From NCBI RefSeq assembly GCF_019355395.1, contig NZ_CP048829.1, positions 2,645,001 through 2,709,000 of the forward strand: a stretch of DNA of 64,000 bases, in the 5' to 3' direction. The notes under the pieces are model-generated. The model saw only the letters and a program-made list of their open reading frames with translations, had not been told where the DNA came from and did not search any database. Source of the stretch: Chordicoccus furentiruminis (GTDB taxonomy: Bacteria > Bacillota > Clostridia > Lachnospirales > Lachnospiraceae). This document shows positions 45,029 through 53,991 of this stretch, one piece after another. A program made the translations under genes and the position numbers. Numbering within the stretch: the stretch's first letter is position 1; every line of letters begins with the position of its first letter.

Positions 45029-45502
45029 TCACTTTCCAGACTTGCCTGAAGATTTCTCCCTGAAGATCAGACGGAAGATCAGGCGGACAAGCGGACCGCA
45101 GTAGAACATCTGGTACAGAAGGGCCATCGGGAAGTTCATTCCCCAGGTCTGGATCCAGGTCCCGAAGGTTTTTGAATCTTTGAACAGAATGGTCGCGATG
45201 AGGCTCATGACCGGGCACATAATGCAGCAGATGCAGATGGAGGTCGCGTAGGTGATGAACTGTGGACGGTCTGTGGGTCTCATGACCCGGAATGCCAGTA
45301 TTCTGGCAATCTTGCCGACCACGAAGAACTCAAGGATAAATGCAATCGGCCCCATGATCGGGAGCTCATGAAGAGCCATTCCGAAGGTTGCATTGGTAAC
45401 ACCTCCGGTGTTGAGAGCGACATTGTAGACAATCATTCCATAGACCATGATGGTGGCCATGATCGCAGTGAAGGCAGCATCCTGAGCTTTTGTTTTGGGC
45501 AT
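45029..45502 (-). CDS. DUF2798 membrane protein (cargo 3)
   Basis: The 157-residue protein has four membrane spans and the DUF2798 pattern, two repeated units of two spans (FTAIMATIMVYGMIVYNVAL and ICCIMCPVMSLIATILF). Its function is unknown. It is the only non-transposon gene on the minus strand inside the conjugation operon, so it is an insertion between the SpoVG-like and DUF3801 genes with its own promoter in 45503-45692. ATG 45502 is chosen because AAGGAG lies ten bases upstream on that strand. Confidence 0.82.
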   Translation of the reverse strand: MPKTKAQDAAFTAIMATIMVYGMIVYNVALNTGGVTNATFGMALHELPIMGPIAFILEFFVVGKIARILAFRVMRPTDRPQFITYATSICICCIMCPVMSLIATILFKDSKTFGTWIQTWGMNFPMALLYQMFYCGPLVRLIFRLIFREKSSGKSGK

Positions 45503-45692
45503 AAAAATACACACTCCTTTTCAGATAAACAGTTGACGGTAAGAACAATCACCATGTGTTGTTCGTTATCATCCTGAAAAGAATGTGCGTTTCCAATAAG
45601 ACCATATTTTTTTGTTCGGTGGTTACTGTAACACAGACAGGGAGAAAGTGCAATGAAAAACATTTACAGAACGTAAGAAAGGAGGAAGGCAG

Positions 45693-46775
45693 ATGAGTGA
45701 AGTCGCGGACGCTACCCAGATTGTGGTCGTGGCAGGCAAGGCAATTTACCTTCTCGGGAAGATCAGTCTGAAAGCGGCGATCCAGTTTGCGAAGCTGATC
45801 AATACGATCCGTCTTTCGAAATGGAAGGGGAAGGCCCGTCTTGGCAGGCTGCGGGCGATCAAGGGCGATGACATGATGTACGTGAACGTCGGGAGCGAGG
45901 ACAAGAAGGAACTGAAGAAGATCCAGAAGGAAATGAAGCAGCATGGAATCCTGTTTGCGAAGATGCCGGACCTGTGCGGAGGGGATGGCCGTACCCAATA
46001 CGCCATTGCTGTTTCGGATGCTCCCAAGGTGAGAGCTCTTCTGATCGACCATGCGATGGGGCCTTATAAGGACACTTATCTGGGGATGCTCAGTGAGAAG
46101 GATTACCTCTCGACAGCTTTTAACAGAAACGGGGAACTGACACCTGAAGCGCAGGACCTGTCAAAGTCAGTGCCGGACCCATTTACCGAAAAGAAGGAGA
46201 GGACTTCGGAGAAAACGGTGCAGTATTCCAGAAACATGGAGGCTCCCGAGCAGCAGGTGGCGGACTTGAAAGAGGCATTTGGGGATGTCCGGGTCCGTAT
46301 GCGTGATCTGGACTGCCAGGGACTTCAGCAGCAGTACCAGTGGATCAGCGGGCCGCCGGTGGAGGTGAGGAAGAACTTTGCCGAGTACCGGATCGACCAG
46401 AACCGGACCGTATTCATTCCAGTTAAGGATGCAGTGCTGCCGGGCAAGGGATTCAGCGAAAAGAATCTTGGTGCGGCGCTTTTCCGTGACCGGGCTTATA
46501 CGGTGACAGACTTTCGGACAGCTACTTTCCAGACACTGGCAGGACCGGTTGTGATCGGGCTGGTGAAGGAGGCGGCTTTGAACAGAAATTCCGGTCAGAC
46601 GACGGTCGGGTCCAGAGAGATGACCCATGAGCAGAGTCGTGATCAGAATCGAGATCAGACTACCGGACCAAGCCACGGAGGCCTTGAAGGACCGACCAGT
46701 GCCCTGGAGAATCTGAGCAGCCTTCTGAACAGCGGCGCAAAGCAGGAACCGTCGCCTTTTGAGAAGAAGCTGTGA
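45693..46775 (+). CDS. PcfB/DUF3801-family conjugation protein
   Basis: The 360-residue protein starts with a helical, partly hydrophobic region (QIVVVAGKAIYLLGKISLKAAIQFAK) and the PcfB/DUF3801 segment GDDMMYVNVGSEDKKELKKIQKEMKQHGILFAKMPDL. A second domain (about 190-300) and a disordered tail follow. PcfB proteins sit beside the VirD4 coupling protein and help bring the relaxosome to it. AAAGGAGGAAGG precedes ATG 45693, and VirD4 follows by 19 bases. Confidence 0.8.
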   Translation: MSEVADATQIVVVAGKAIYLLGKISLKAAIQFAKLINTIRLSKWKGKARLGRLRAIKGDDMMYVNVGSEDKKELKKIQKEMKQHGILFAKMPDLCGGDGRTQYAIAVSDAPKVRALLIDHAMGPYKDTYLGMLSEKDYLSTAFNRNGELTPEAQDLSKSVPDPFTEKKERTSEKTVQYSRNMEAPEQQVADLKEAFGDVRVRMRDLDCQGLQQQYQWISGPPVEVRKNFAEYRIDQNRTVFIPVKDAVLPGKGFSEKNLGAALFRDRAYTVTDFRTATFQTLAGPVVIGLVKEAALNRNSGQTTVGSREMTHEQSRDQNRDQTTGPSHGGLEGPTSALENLSSLLNSGAKQEPSPFEKKL

Positions 46776-46794
46776 GGAAGGAGGATGAGAGAAC

Positions 46795-48879
46795 ATGCAG
46801 AATCCCAAACGGAAACTGAACGTGATCTTCTTTCTCTGCTTCCTTCCTGTGGCGGTTTACCTTGGCTACTGCATCGGGCTCATGTACGGAAATGAGGTTA
46901 GGCTGGATAATCTGAAACCGCTTTTGTTTCACTACCTGCTTCACTCATTTCCACTGCGGGTCACTCCGTGGACATGGAAAGCCATCCTGATCTGCGGAAT
47001 CATCTGGTTTGTCATTTTCCTGAGAGTGACATCAATGGACCGGGATGTGAAGCCGGGAACAGAGTACGGGACAGCCAGCTTCGGCACCTGCAAAGAGGTA
47101 AACAGAAAGCTGGCGGACCCGGACCCTGCAAATAACAAGATTTTGTCCCAGAACCTGCGGATCAGCCTGGATACCCACAGGACAGGGCTGAATAACAACG
47201 TCATCATCATCGGCGGGTCCGGCGCAGGCAAGAGCTTCCGGCTGATTATGCCCAACATCCTGGCCGGGGCTCGAAGCTCCCTGGTGATCACAGATCCGAA
47301 ATCCGAACTCCGGAGAGCACTTGCCAACAGTCTTGAGATGGAAGGCTACCGTATCGTTTCCTTCAACCTTGTCGATATGGACGATTCGGATGGGTATAAT
47401 CCCTTCGCTTATATCCGCTCGGACAATGACATCATCAAGCTGGTCACCAACATGATGAACAATACAAGACCCAAGGACGCAAAGGGCGGGGATCCCTTCT
47501 GGGATTCCGCTCTTTCCCTGTACCTGCAGGCAATCATGTCCTACGTCTGGTATGAATGCCCGAAGCATGGGAAGCCGGCGACCATTCGCGAGATGATGGA
47601 TCTGCTGAACAAAGCGAGGGTAGCGGAGAAAGCAGGAGACCTGTCGGAGTTGGACCAGATGATGGAAGTGCTTCCCGATGACCATCCGGCCAGGGTGGCA
47701 TACCTGAAAGTGCGGAGCGGTGCCAAGGACACGATCCGGTCAATCATCATTTCCGCTCATGCGAGACTTGCCTATCTTCAGAACCCGAAGATTCTGAAGA
47801 TCCTGGACCATGATGATATCGACATCCGGGCAATCGGCGAAGGAATCTATGAGAACCCGGACCGGAAAACGGCCCTGTTCTGCATCATCCCGGACAACGA
47901 CAAGTCCTACAGCTTCCTGATAGGTCTCCTCTATACTCAGATCTTTCAGGAACTGTACTATATCGCAGATTTCAAGTATGGCGGGGCACTGCCGATCCAT
48001 GTGGCATTCTGGATGGACGAATTCGCAAATACACCGCTTCCGGATGGCTTCACAGAGATCATTTCCACCATGCGAAGCAGGAACATGTCCGCCAATATCA
48101 TTCTCCAGAATCGAGCGCAGCTGCAGGCCCTGTTCAAGGACACCTGGCAGGCCATCATCGGCAACTGCGATACCATGATCTACCTTGGAGGAAATGAACC
48201 TGAGACGCATAAGTACATGACGGAGATGCTGGGTAAGTATACGTTGGGCAAGCGTTCTTCAAGTGAATCTTTGGGAAGCAAAGGATCAGCAAGCAGCAAC
48301 TTTGATGTGGTCGGCCGTGAGCTGATGACGCCGGATGAGGTCCGCAGGATGGATAACGAGAAGGAATTGGTCTTCATCCGCGGCTGCAACCCAATTATGG
48401 ATGACAAGTTCCATACACTCGAGCTGCCGGAATTCATCGCATCGTCGGCATTGGGACCGTATGTGAGCGAGCGGAAACGGAAGTCCCAGGAAGAGAAGGA
48501 TGAGATCCATTTCTATATCGATGCGGAGGGCGAAGATGCAGACTGCGAGTCGTATTTCTACCAGATCGAGCAGTACATGGGAGTCTTCAGGCAGTCCAGG
48601 ATATTCGATAAGCTTGATAATCTTGAAGGAAGATACCTGGCAGGGACTCAGATGCTGGGCTCTTTCCTTCACAAGTATTCAAATGGTCAGGTGGAAGCAT
48701 ATCCTGTTTTCTCGCTTGAGAATCCAGACCGGGTGTTTGCAGGTGGCCAGCAATTGATCCGCTATCCGATCTGCGGCTATCTGGAAGACGGGAAGATTAC
48801 CCTTGGGAAAGAAGAGGAATGGGATGATCTGTTCCAGAAGAGAAATGAAGTGATGAATGTAGAAGAGGCGGATCTTTAA
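46795..48879 (+). CDS. VirD4/TraG-type coupling protein
   Basis: The 694-residue protein has two N-terminal membrane spans (about 8-30 and 60-80), Walker A GGSGAGKSFRLI near residue 142, and Walker B FWMDEFANT near residue 402. The VirD4 motif ELRRALANSL and the late QNRAQLQALF segment are also present. It docks the relaxase-DNA complex at the membrane channel and pumps the strand by ATP hydrolysis. The C-terminal 150 residues (about 545-694) lack known motifs and may select substrates. GGAAGGAGG precedes ATG 46795. Confidence 0.95.
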   Translation: MQNPKRKLNVIFFLCFLPVAVYLGYCIGLMYGNEVRLDNLKPLLFHYLLHSFPLRVTPWTWKAILICGIIWFVIFLRVTSMDRDVKPGTEYGTASFGTCKEVNRKLADPDPANNKILSQNLRISLDTHRTGLNNNVIIIGGSGAGKSFRLIMPNILAGARSSLVITDPKSELRRALANSLEMEGYRIVSFNLVDMDDSDGYNPFAYIRSDNDIIKLVTNMMNNTRPKDAKGGDPFWDSALSLYLQAIMSYVWYECPKHGKPATIREMMDLLNKARVAEKAGDLSELDQMMEVLPDDHPARVAYLKVRSGAKDTIRSIIISAHARLAYLQNPKILKILDHDDIDIRAIGEGIYENPDRKTALFCIIPDNDKSYSFLIGLLYTQIFQELYYIADFKYGGALPIHVAFWMDEFANTPLPDGFTEIISTMRSRNMSANIILQNRAQLQALFKDTWQAIIGNCDTMIYLGGNEPETHKYMTEMLGKYTLGKRSSSESLGSKGSASSNFDVVGRELMTPDEVRRMDNEKELVFIRGCNPIMDDKFHTLELPEFIASSALGPYVSERKRKSQEEKDEIHFYIDAEGEDADCESYFYQIEQYMGVFRQSRIFDKLDNLEGRYLAGTQMLGSFLHKYSNGQVEAYPVFSLENPDRVFAGGQQLIRYPICGYLEDGKITLGKEEEWDDLFQKRNEVMNVEEADL

Positions 48880-48904
48880 CAGATTTACAGGAGGAGGGTC
48901 AGGC

Positions 48905-49441
48905 GTGAATAATCTTCAGTATCTGACAGAGAAGGATCTTGAATATTTCAGAAACAAGCAGAAAGAGGGAGAACCGGTGCGGATTATCTATCTTGATTCT
49001 GAAACGCTGGACAAGATCAGTTTTGATGATATCGACAGGATGGAGAAAGAAGCAAGGGCAAAGACCGGGGAACAGCTGACGACGGAGGAGATGGAGCGAT
49101 GGCTGAAAGATTGCGGAGCTGTCATGGAAGCAGAAAAAGCGGAGGAGAAGATGAAGGCAGAAAAACAGGCAGCAGAGAAAGCTGAGCATGAGAAAACTGC
49201 TGGACGGAAGACTGCCGATCAGAAGGGAGCCGGGCCCTCCGCAGATGTATCAAAACGCATCCTGGACATCATTAAAGAGGGGAAGCTAAGCGCGGGCCAG
49301 ATCAACATCATCGTCCAGGCAATCCAGAACGGCTTTAACGAAGATGAGCTGGAGTATCTCTACTCCCTGACGATGGACAGTGAGCAGATGACCCGCGAAT
49401 ATGAACGAATCAGGAAGGAGAAAGCTGATGGCAAAGAATAA
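48905..49441 (+). CDS. Helical conjugation accessory protein
   Basis: The 178-residue protein starts at GTG 48905 behind GGAGGAGG. It has a short alpha/beta start (YLTEKDLEYFRNKQ), a charged Ala/Lys/Glu helix (about 75-115) and a C-terminal helical domain SAGQINIIVQAIQNGFNEDELEYLYSLTMDSEQM. The last domain resembles the end of the AT-hook protein at 40621, which suggests a shared binding partner. It overlaps the small gene behind it. No family name can be given. Confidence 0.6.
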   Translation: MNNLQYLTEKDLEYFRNKQKEGEPVRIIYLDSETLDKISFDDIDRMEKEARAKTGEQLTTEEMERWLKDCGAVMEAEKAEEKMKAEKQAAEKAEHEKTAGRKTADQKGAGPSADVSKRILDIIKEGKLSAGQINIIVQAIQNGFNEDELEYLYSLTMDSEQMTREYERIRKEKADGKE

Positions 49442-49568
49442 GGACATCCGGGAAGAGCTTTCGGAAAAGTACGGCATCACAGACGAAGGGGACATCGTAT
49501 CCCTTACGGATTTGGAGATGCGGGAGGAGATCCTTCCGGAAGGTCATTCGGAAGAAGGGAAACGATGA
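49428..49568 (+). CDS. Small 46-residue acidic protein
   Basis: A short frame starting at ATG 49428 inside the end of the preceding gene, with GGAG seven bases upstream. It reads MAKNKDIREELSEKYGITDE and ends GHSEEGKR. The four-codon overlap and the ribosome site support coupled translation. It is the last gene of this conjugation block before the fourth cargo insertion. No family recognised. Confidence 0.5.
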   Translation: MAKNKDIREELSEKYGITDEGDIVSLTDLEMREEILPEGHSEEGKR

Positions 49569-49652
49569 GGCAATGCTTTGTAGTATACTGGTGGTGATTC
49601 GAAAAGAATAATGTTTATGGAAACCTGTTAAAACAGAAAAACGGAAAGATCA

Positions 49653-50216
49653 ATGAAGAAGCTTAAGATTACATTTAATGCTCCGGTGACACTTGGCTTT
49701 GCACTTGCCAGCCTGGTTGTATTGGGGCTGAATATCCTTACCAGGGGACGCAACAATTCGCTACTGTTCTCGACTTATCATTCATCGCTGTTGTCTCCGT
49801 TGACCTACCTAAGATTCTTCACTCATGTGCTGGGACATAGCGGATGGCAGCATTATGCGGGAAATATGATGTACATCCTGCTCCTAGGACCTATGCTGGA
49901 AGAGAAGTATGGCTCGAAGAAAATCGGTTCTGCCATATTGATCACCGCAGCCGTGACAGGAGTTGTCAATTACATTTTCTTCCCCAATACTGTCCTTTGC
50001 GGCGCCAGCGGTGTCGTGTTTGCGTTCATTCTGCTGACTTCCTTCACAGGATTCCATGACGGGGAAATCCCGCTCAGCTTTATTCTGATTGCAATTATCT
50101 TCATCGGACAGCAGGTCGTTGATGGAATCTTTGTGAGGGATAACGTGTCCAACCTGTCACATATCATCGGCGGCATCGTTGGATCTGTAATCGGATACAA
50201 CGTGAACAAGAGGTAA
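49653..50216 (+). CDS. Rhomboid-family intramembrane serine protease (cargo 4a)
   Basis: The 187-residue protein has six membrane spans and the rhomboid catalytic elements. These are HxxxN-type HYAGNMMYILLLGPMLEEKYGS, the nucleophile Ser in CGASGVVFA (near residue 118), and the base His in NLSHIIGGIVGS (near residue 170). Rhomboids cut single-span proteins inside the membrane. It starts a four-gene cargo block with its own short upstream gap (49569-49652). Its target might be any of the exported proteins of the element, but that is only inference. Confidence 0.88.
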   Translation: MKKLKITFNAPVTLGFALASLVVLGLNILTRGRNNSLLFSTYHSSLLSPLTYLRFFTHVLGHSGWQHYAGNMMYILLLGPMLEEKYGSKKIGSAILITAAVTGVVNYIFFPNTVLCGASGVVFAFILLTSFTGFHDGEIPLSFILIAIIFIGQQVVDGIFVRDNVSNLSHIIGGIVGSVIGYNVNKR

Positions 50217-50221
50217 GGGTC

Positions 50222-51001
50222 ATGATCGCGAACTATCATATGCATACCTGGCGATGCAATCATGCTACAGGCAACGAGCGCGAATATATCGAAGCGGCAA
50301 TCGGACACTATCAGATCATAGGGTTCTCGGACCACACCCCGTACCCTTTTCCAGATGGGCTGGTTGATCCGGATAAGATGAGGATGAATCAGCTTGAGGA
50401 TTATGTGGATACCATCCTGAAGCTCAGGGAGGAATATAAGGATGATATTGAGATCCACCTTGGGCTTGAGGTAGAATATTATCCGGCATATTTCGATGAA
50501 CTTGTCAGGTATGCTTCCCGGTTTCCGATTGAGTACTTTCTGCTGGGGCAGCACTGGCTGGGTAACCGGTTCGGAGAACCATCATCTTTTGCAGAAACAA
50601 AGGATGAAAAGCTTTTGGAGCGGTATGTTACACAGGTGATTTGTGCGATGGAGACGGGATGTTTTACTTATCTGGCCCACCCCGATGTTCTTCACTTCAC
50701 GGGAGATCCGGAGGCCTATGATTTCTGGATGAGAAAGCTCTGCAAAATGGCTAAACGTATGCAGATGCCCATGGAGATCAACCTGCTCGGAATAACAACA
50801 CAACGTAATTATCCGAATCCCGCTTTCTGGAAGATCGCAGGAGAGGAAGGCTGCACCGCGATATTTGGAGCAGATGCCCATAGAGCAGATTTTGTGTGGA
50901 ATCCTGAAGGGGTAAAAATAGCTGAGCAGATTGCGGCGGAGAATCATCTTCGGGTACTTCAAGCAGTGGAACTGAACAATCCGTTCAAGAAAATACCATG
51001 A
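50222..51001 (+). CDS. PHP-domain phosphatase, HisK/histidinol-phosphatase-like (cargo 4b)
   Basis: The 259-residue protein has the PHP metal motifs: YHMHTWRCNH at the start, GFSDHTP near 37, GLEVEYYPAY near 83, TYLAHPDVLHF near 145, and the late GADAHRADF near 220. This is the layout of histidinol-phosphatase-type PHP enzymes, which use a trinuclear metal site to remove phosphate. There are no histidine-synthesis genes nearby, so the true substrate may be another phosphoester. It follows the rhomboid gene by five bases. Confidence 0.88.
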   Translation: MIANYHMHTWRCNHATGNEREYIEAAIGHYQIIGFSDHTPYPFPDGLVDPDKMRMNQLEDYVDTILKLREEYKDDIEIHLGLEVEYYPAYFDELVRYASRFPIEYFLLGQHWLGNRFGEPSSFAETKDEKLLERYVTQVICAMETGCFTYLAHPDVLHFTGDPEAYDFWMRKLCKMAKRMQMPMEINLLGITTQRNYPNPAFWKIAGEEGCTAIFGADAHRADFVWNPEGVKIAEQIAAENHLRVLQAVELNNPFKKIP

Positions 51002-51015
51002 GGTAGTGAATAAAG

Positions 51016-51576
51016 ATGGGGAATCAGGCTGACTGCATCACAACACATTCCGGAATCCATATGAACCCGCTGGATCCGAAACCGGAAGATTTCCGGATCG
51101 AGGACATTGCGCATGCTCTGCCTCTGATCTGCCGTGGAAATGGTCATGTGAAGACTTTTTTCTCCGTGGGGCAGCATTGTATCAACTGTGCGCGGGAAGC
51201 GGAAGCTTTGTCTCTTCCGGACCGGATGATCCTGGCCTGCCTGCTTCACGACGCTTCCGAATGTTATATGTCGGATGTTCCGAGACCTTTCAAGAGAAAC
51301 CTTCCGGGATACCGAGAAGCGGAAGATCATCTGCTTACCGTCCTGTATACGAAATTCCTTGGATCAAATCTGACAGAGGAAGAATACCTGCAGATGAAGA
51401 GGATTGATAATGCCATGCTCTGGTACGATATGCATGAACTCTTGAATGAGGACATCGGACCGAAGCCGGAGATACATATCGAAATTTCCTATGGATGGAG
51501 ACCATTTCAGGAAGTGGAGAAGGAATATCTGGGAATCTATCACGCTATATCCGGTGCAACATTTCCGCCTTCCTGA
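51016..51576 (+). CDS. HD-domain phosphohydrolase (cargo 4c)
   Basis: The 186-residue protein has the HD-domain ligands in order: His in VGQHCINCAREA, the HD pair in CLLHDASECYMSDVP (near residues 76-90), and a late Asp in MKRIDNAMLWYD. It resembles YfbR-type nucleotide phosphohydrolases, which remove phosphate from deoxynucleoside monophosphates. It follows the PHP gene at 15 bases. The pair could act on related phosphorylated compounds, but no pathway is evident. Confidence 0.85.
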   Translation: MGNQADCITTHSGIHMNPLDPKPEDFRIEDIAHALPLICRGNGHVKTFFSVGQHCINCAREAEALSLPDRMILACLLHDASECYMSDVPRPFKRNLPGYREAEDHLLTVLYTKFLGSNLTEEEYLQMKRIDNAMLWYDMHELLNEDIGPKPEIHIEISYGWRPFQEVEKEYLGIYHAISGATFPPS

Positions 51577-51658
51577 CTGTATACATAGTGAAGACAAGAG
51601 AAAGGGAGCTGCAGACGGGCCTGGCAAAAATCATAGAACAATCAGTGGAGGAAATATC

Positions 51659-52423
51659 ATGAAGGATTTCGTAAGGAAGATGATGGTTATGGCATGCGCG
51701 GCATCTCTGGTAATGGCTCCGGCATCATTTGCAGAGACGGAAGCTGCATCGGAAGATGTTCAGATCATTGGAGGCGCGGATGCTCCTACGTCTATCCTGC
51801 TTGTTGGCGGATGGGAGATCAACAGCGGAGCACTTTCCTTCGATGATGAAGAAAACAAAGATGCAAAGGAAGCCTTTGAAAAGGCAACAGACGGGCTGGA
51901 AGGATACGAGTATGAACCGATCGCAGTTCTCGGAAGCCAGGTTGTTGCTGGAACAAACTACAGCATCCTATGCAGAGGAACAGTTATCGTTCCGGACGCC
52001 GAACCGGTCTTCGAGATCATTACGGTATATGAAGATCTCGATGGCAACGCGGAGATCACCGGCGACAAGGAAATCTTCAGCGGGGACAGTGATGCCCAGG
52101 GTGGATATATCGTTAATGAAGGCGATGTGAGCTTTGAAAAAAATGAGGATGTGAAGACTGCCTTCGATAAGGCGATTACCTTCGATAAGGCACTCGAGTC
52201 TCTGGAGGGGGCAGATTATGAGCCGGTCGCCTATCTTGGCAGTCAGACTGTAACTGGCATCAATTACATGGCACTGATGCGTGTAACGGCAGTAGTGCCG
52301 GAATATGATCTGGTGACGGTTTATCAGGATCTCGATGGTAACGCAGAGATCACGGATATGCAGACCGTAACGATCGATGCTGAGGATGCAGTATGTGAGA
52401 CCGAAACAGAAACGGAAGACTGA
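51659..52423 (+). CDS. Secreted protein with two cystatin-like repeats (cargo 4d)
   Basis: The 254-residue protein has a clean signal peptide (cleavage after MAPASFA-ET). The start of the mature chain, IIGGADAPTSILL, resembles the conserved IIGGADGPT segment of sodium-pumping decarboxylase beta subunits. Two repeats of about 95 residues follow. Each has a helix (KEAFEKATDGLEG; KTAFDKAITFDKALES), then YEPIAVLGSQVVAGTNY or YEPVAYLGSQTVTGINY, then an ITVYEDLDGNAEIT-type hairpin. QVVAG is the protease-binding loop of cystatins. It may block cysteine proteases outside the cell. ATG 51659 follows GGAGG. Confidence 0.8.
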   Translation: MKDFVRKMMVMACAASLVMAPASFAETEAASEDVQIIGGADAPTSILLVGGWEINSGALSFDDEENKDAKEAFEKATDGLEGYEYEPIAVLGSQVVAGTNYSILCRGTVIVPDAEPVFEIITVYEDLDGNAEITGDKEIFSGDSDAQGGYIVNEGDVSFEKNEDVKTAFDKAITFDKALESLEGADYEPVAYLGSQTVTGINYMALMRVTAVVPEYDLVTVYQDLDGNAEITDMQTVTIDAEDAVCETETETED

Positions 52424-52473
52424 CGACTGAACAGATATGGAAGAATGAAGATACGAAAGCAGATTGGCAGCAT

Positions 52474-52503
52474 GCCTCCGGAGGAAATGTCCGGAGGCTT
52501 TTT
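52474..52503 (+). terminator. Strong terminator at the cargo 4 / ArdC junction
   Basis: GCCTCCGGA and TCCGGAGGC form a perfect 9-bp stem with a 7-base loop, followed by TTTTT. It closes the fourth cargo block, 24 bases before the ArdC-like gene. Confidence 0.85.
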
Positions 52504-52526
52504 CATGCCCAGAAAGGGGGAAGACA

Positions 52527-53501
52527 ATGCCGGGAGCATTTGAAATCGTAATGGATGAGCGGAAGGCTCTGGTTGACAAAATCATCGGAATGATGAAACA
52601 GGGATATTTCTTCAACAAAGAGGAGTGGGACCGGGCGTCGCTCCGGCCGCAGAATCCTTTGTCAAAGGTACAGTACAAAGGAGGCAACCGTTTGCGGCTG
52701 ATGGCCATGGTCGTCGAACATGGTTATACGGACCCGCGATGGGCAACCGCAAGGCAGTATTCGGAGAAGGGTTATTTCATCAAGAAGGGAGAACATGGCG
52801 TTCTTTGTGAGAAATGGATCTTCGAGAAACAGAAGAAAGTGAAGGATCAGAACGGAAATGTATCATTCGAGACCGTGCAGCTGGAGAGGCCGCAGGTCTC
52901 TTTTTTTCGGGTATTCAACGCCGAGCAGGTGCAGGATTTCCCAAGTTTCAGCCGAAATGAGTGTCCGGAGCCGGAGATTGATACGATTATCAACCGGATC
53001 ATCGATACAAGCGAGTGCCCGATCCATGAGATTGCACAGGACAGATCCTTCTACAGCCCAGCTTCAGATGAGATTTATCTGCCGCTCCGTAGCCAGTTCA
53101 AGGACCAGACCAGTTTCGCAAAGACACTTCTGCACGAACTATCGCATATGACCGGGGCACCGTCGAGACTGAACCGTAAATTTGGAGGACCATTTGGCTC
53201 CGAAGGCTATGCGAAGGAAGAACTCAGGGCGGAGATAGGGGCACTTTTCACGGAGACAGATCTTGGGATTCCGCTGTCGGGAGAACACTACGAAGATCAT
53301 TCAGACTATCTACGTTCCTGGATCGGTGTTATCCAGAACGATTACAACGAATTTTTCCGTGCCTGTGCTGATGCGGAAAAGATTTCCGAGTGGCTGATCG
53401 CAAACTACACCAGAAAATACGAAATTTCTGCACCAAGCGTTGAGGAGATTTCCAAAAAAACTCTAATCTGTGAAATTAAAGAATCGGAACGGAGGAGATA
53501 A
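52527..53501 (+). CDS. ArdC-like antirestriction/zincin protein
   Basis: The 324-residue protein has an N-terminal ArdC-N type single-strand DNA-binding domain (about 15-130, with ARQYSEKGYFIKKGEHGVLC and VSFFRVFNAEQ). A zincin-like metallopeptidase domain follows, with HELSH near residue 203 and the third-ligand region YAKEELRAEIGALF. ArdC protects incoming single-stranded plasmid DNA from restriction. It is common near the end of conjugative elements. ATG 52527 follows AGGGGGAAG. It is followed by four bases and the HTH gene. Confidence 0.88.
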   Translation: MPGAFEIVMDERKALVDKIIGMMKQGYFFNKEEWDRASLRPQNPLSKVQYKGGNRLRLMAMVVEHGYTDPRWATARQYSEKGYFIKKGEHGVLCEKWIFEKQKKVKDQNGNVSFETVQLERPQVSFFRVFNAEQVQDFPSFSRNECPEPEIDTIINRIIDTSECPIHEIAQDRSFYSPASDEIYLPLRSQFKDQTSFAKTLLHELSHMTGAPSRLNRKFGGPFGSEGYAKEELRAEIGALFTETDLGIPLSGEHYEDHSDYLRSWIGVIQNDYNEFFRACADAEKISEWLIANYTRKYEISAPSVEEISKKTLICEIKESERRR

Positions 53502-53504
53502 ATC

Positions 53505-53834
53505 ATGCCAAAGAAAACAAATAATATGAACCTTAAGGAATTCAGATCCATTGAAGATATGCAGCAGACAGCTTTTCTACTGCCCCGGGAAGTAGGCCAT
53601 CTTTTAAGAATTGGGGAAAACAGTCTCTATAAACTCCTTTCCTCCGATGATTGTCCATTTCCGGTCATGCGGCTTACTTCACAGACAATACGTATACCTA
53701 CAAAACAGTTCTTTAACTGGTATTATGGAGCATTCAATCTGGAAAAACAGCAGTATATCATGGCGAATGCGAAAATGCCGGCTCATCAAGTTGAGCAGCC
53801 AGCTGAGAAAACGATGGCCTGTCCCGTACGTTGA
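53505..53834 (+). CDS. Excisionase-like winged-helix DNA-binding protein
   Basis: The 109-residue protein has a compact MerR/excisionase-type helix-turn-helix (FLLPREVGHLLRIGENSLYKLLSSDDCPFPVMRLTSQTIRIPTKQF, given only for position 27-72). Such small proteins act as excisionases that bend DNA at the attachment site. An integrase gene would be expected next, but none is present in the window. GGAGGAG precedes ATG 53505. It is the last gene of the conjugation block. Confidence 0.75.
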   Translation: MPKKTNNMNLKEFRSIEDMQQTAFLLPREVGHLLRIGENSLYKLLSSDDCPFPVMRLTSQTIRIPTKQFFNWYYGAFNLEKQQYIMANAKMPAHQVEQPAEKTMACPVR

Positions 53835-53847
53835 CATCTGAACACTC

Positions 53848-53924
53848 GATTCTTGATAGAATCAATTCCACCAAGGCGGAATTTTGCCAGGACGCGCAGC
53901 CGAAGCTCCTTCATCTGCGCGTCC
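53848..53924. terminator. Three adjacent hairpins after the excisionase-like gene
   Basis: GATTCT/AGAATC (53848-53863) is followed without a gap by AATTCC...GGAATT (53864-53883, then TTTTG, a terminator). Then GGACGCGCAG/CTGCGCGTCC comes at 53890-53924, a perfect 10-bp stem with a 15-base loop. They end the + strand operon. The last may also serve the convergent PNPOx gene or be an attachment or binding site. Confidence 0.6.
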
Positions 53925-53991
53925 ATGGAATTCTCGCAGAGCATGAGAAGAATCCAGATGCAGCTTCACGATGTTGCTCTTCCAGAATGAT

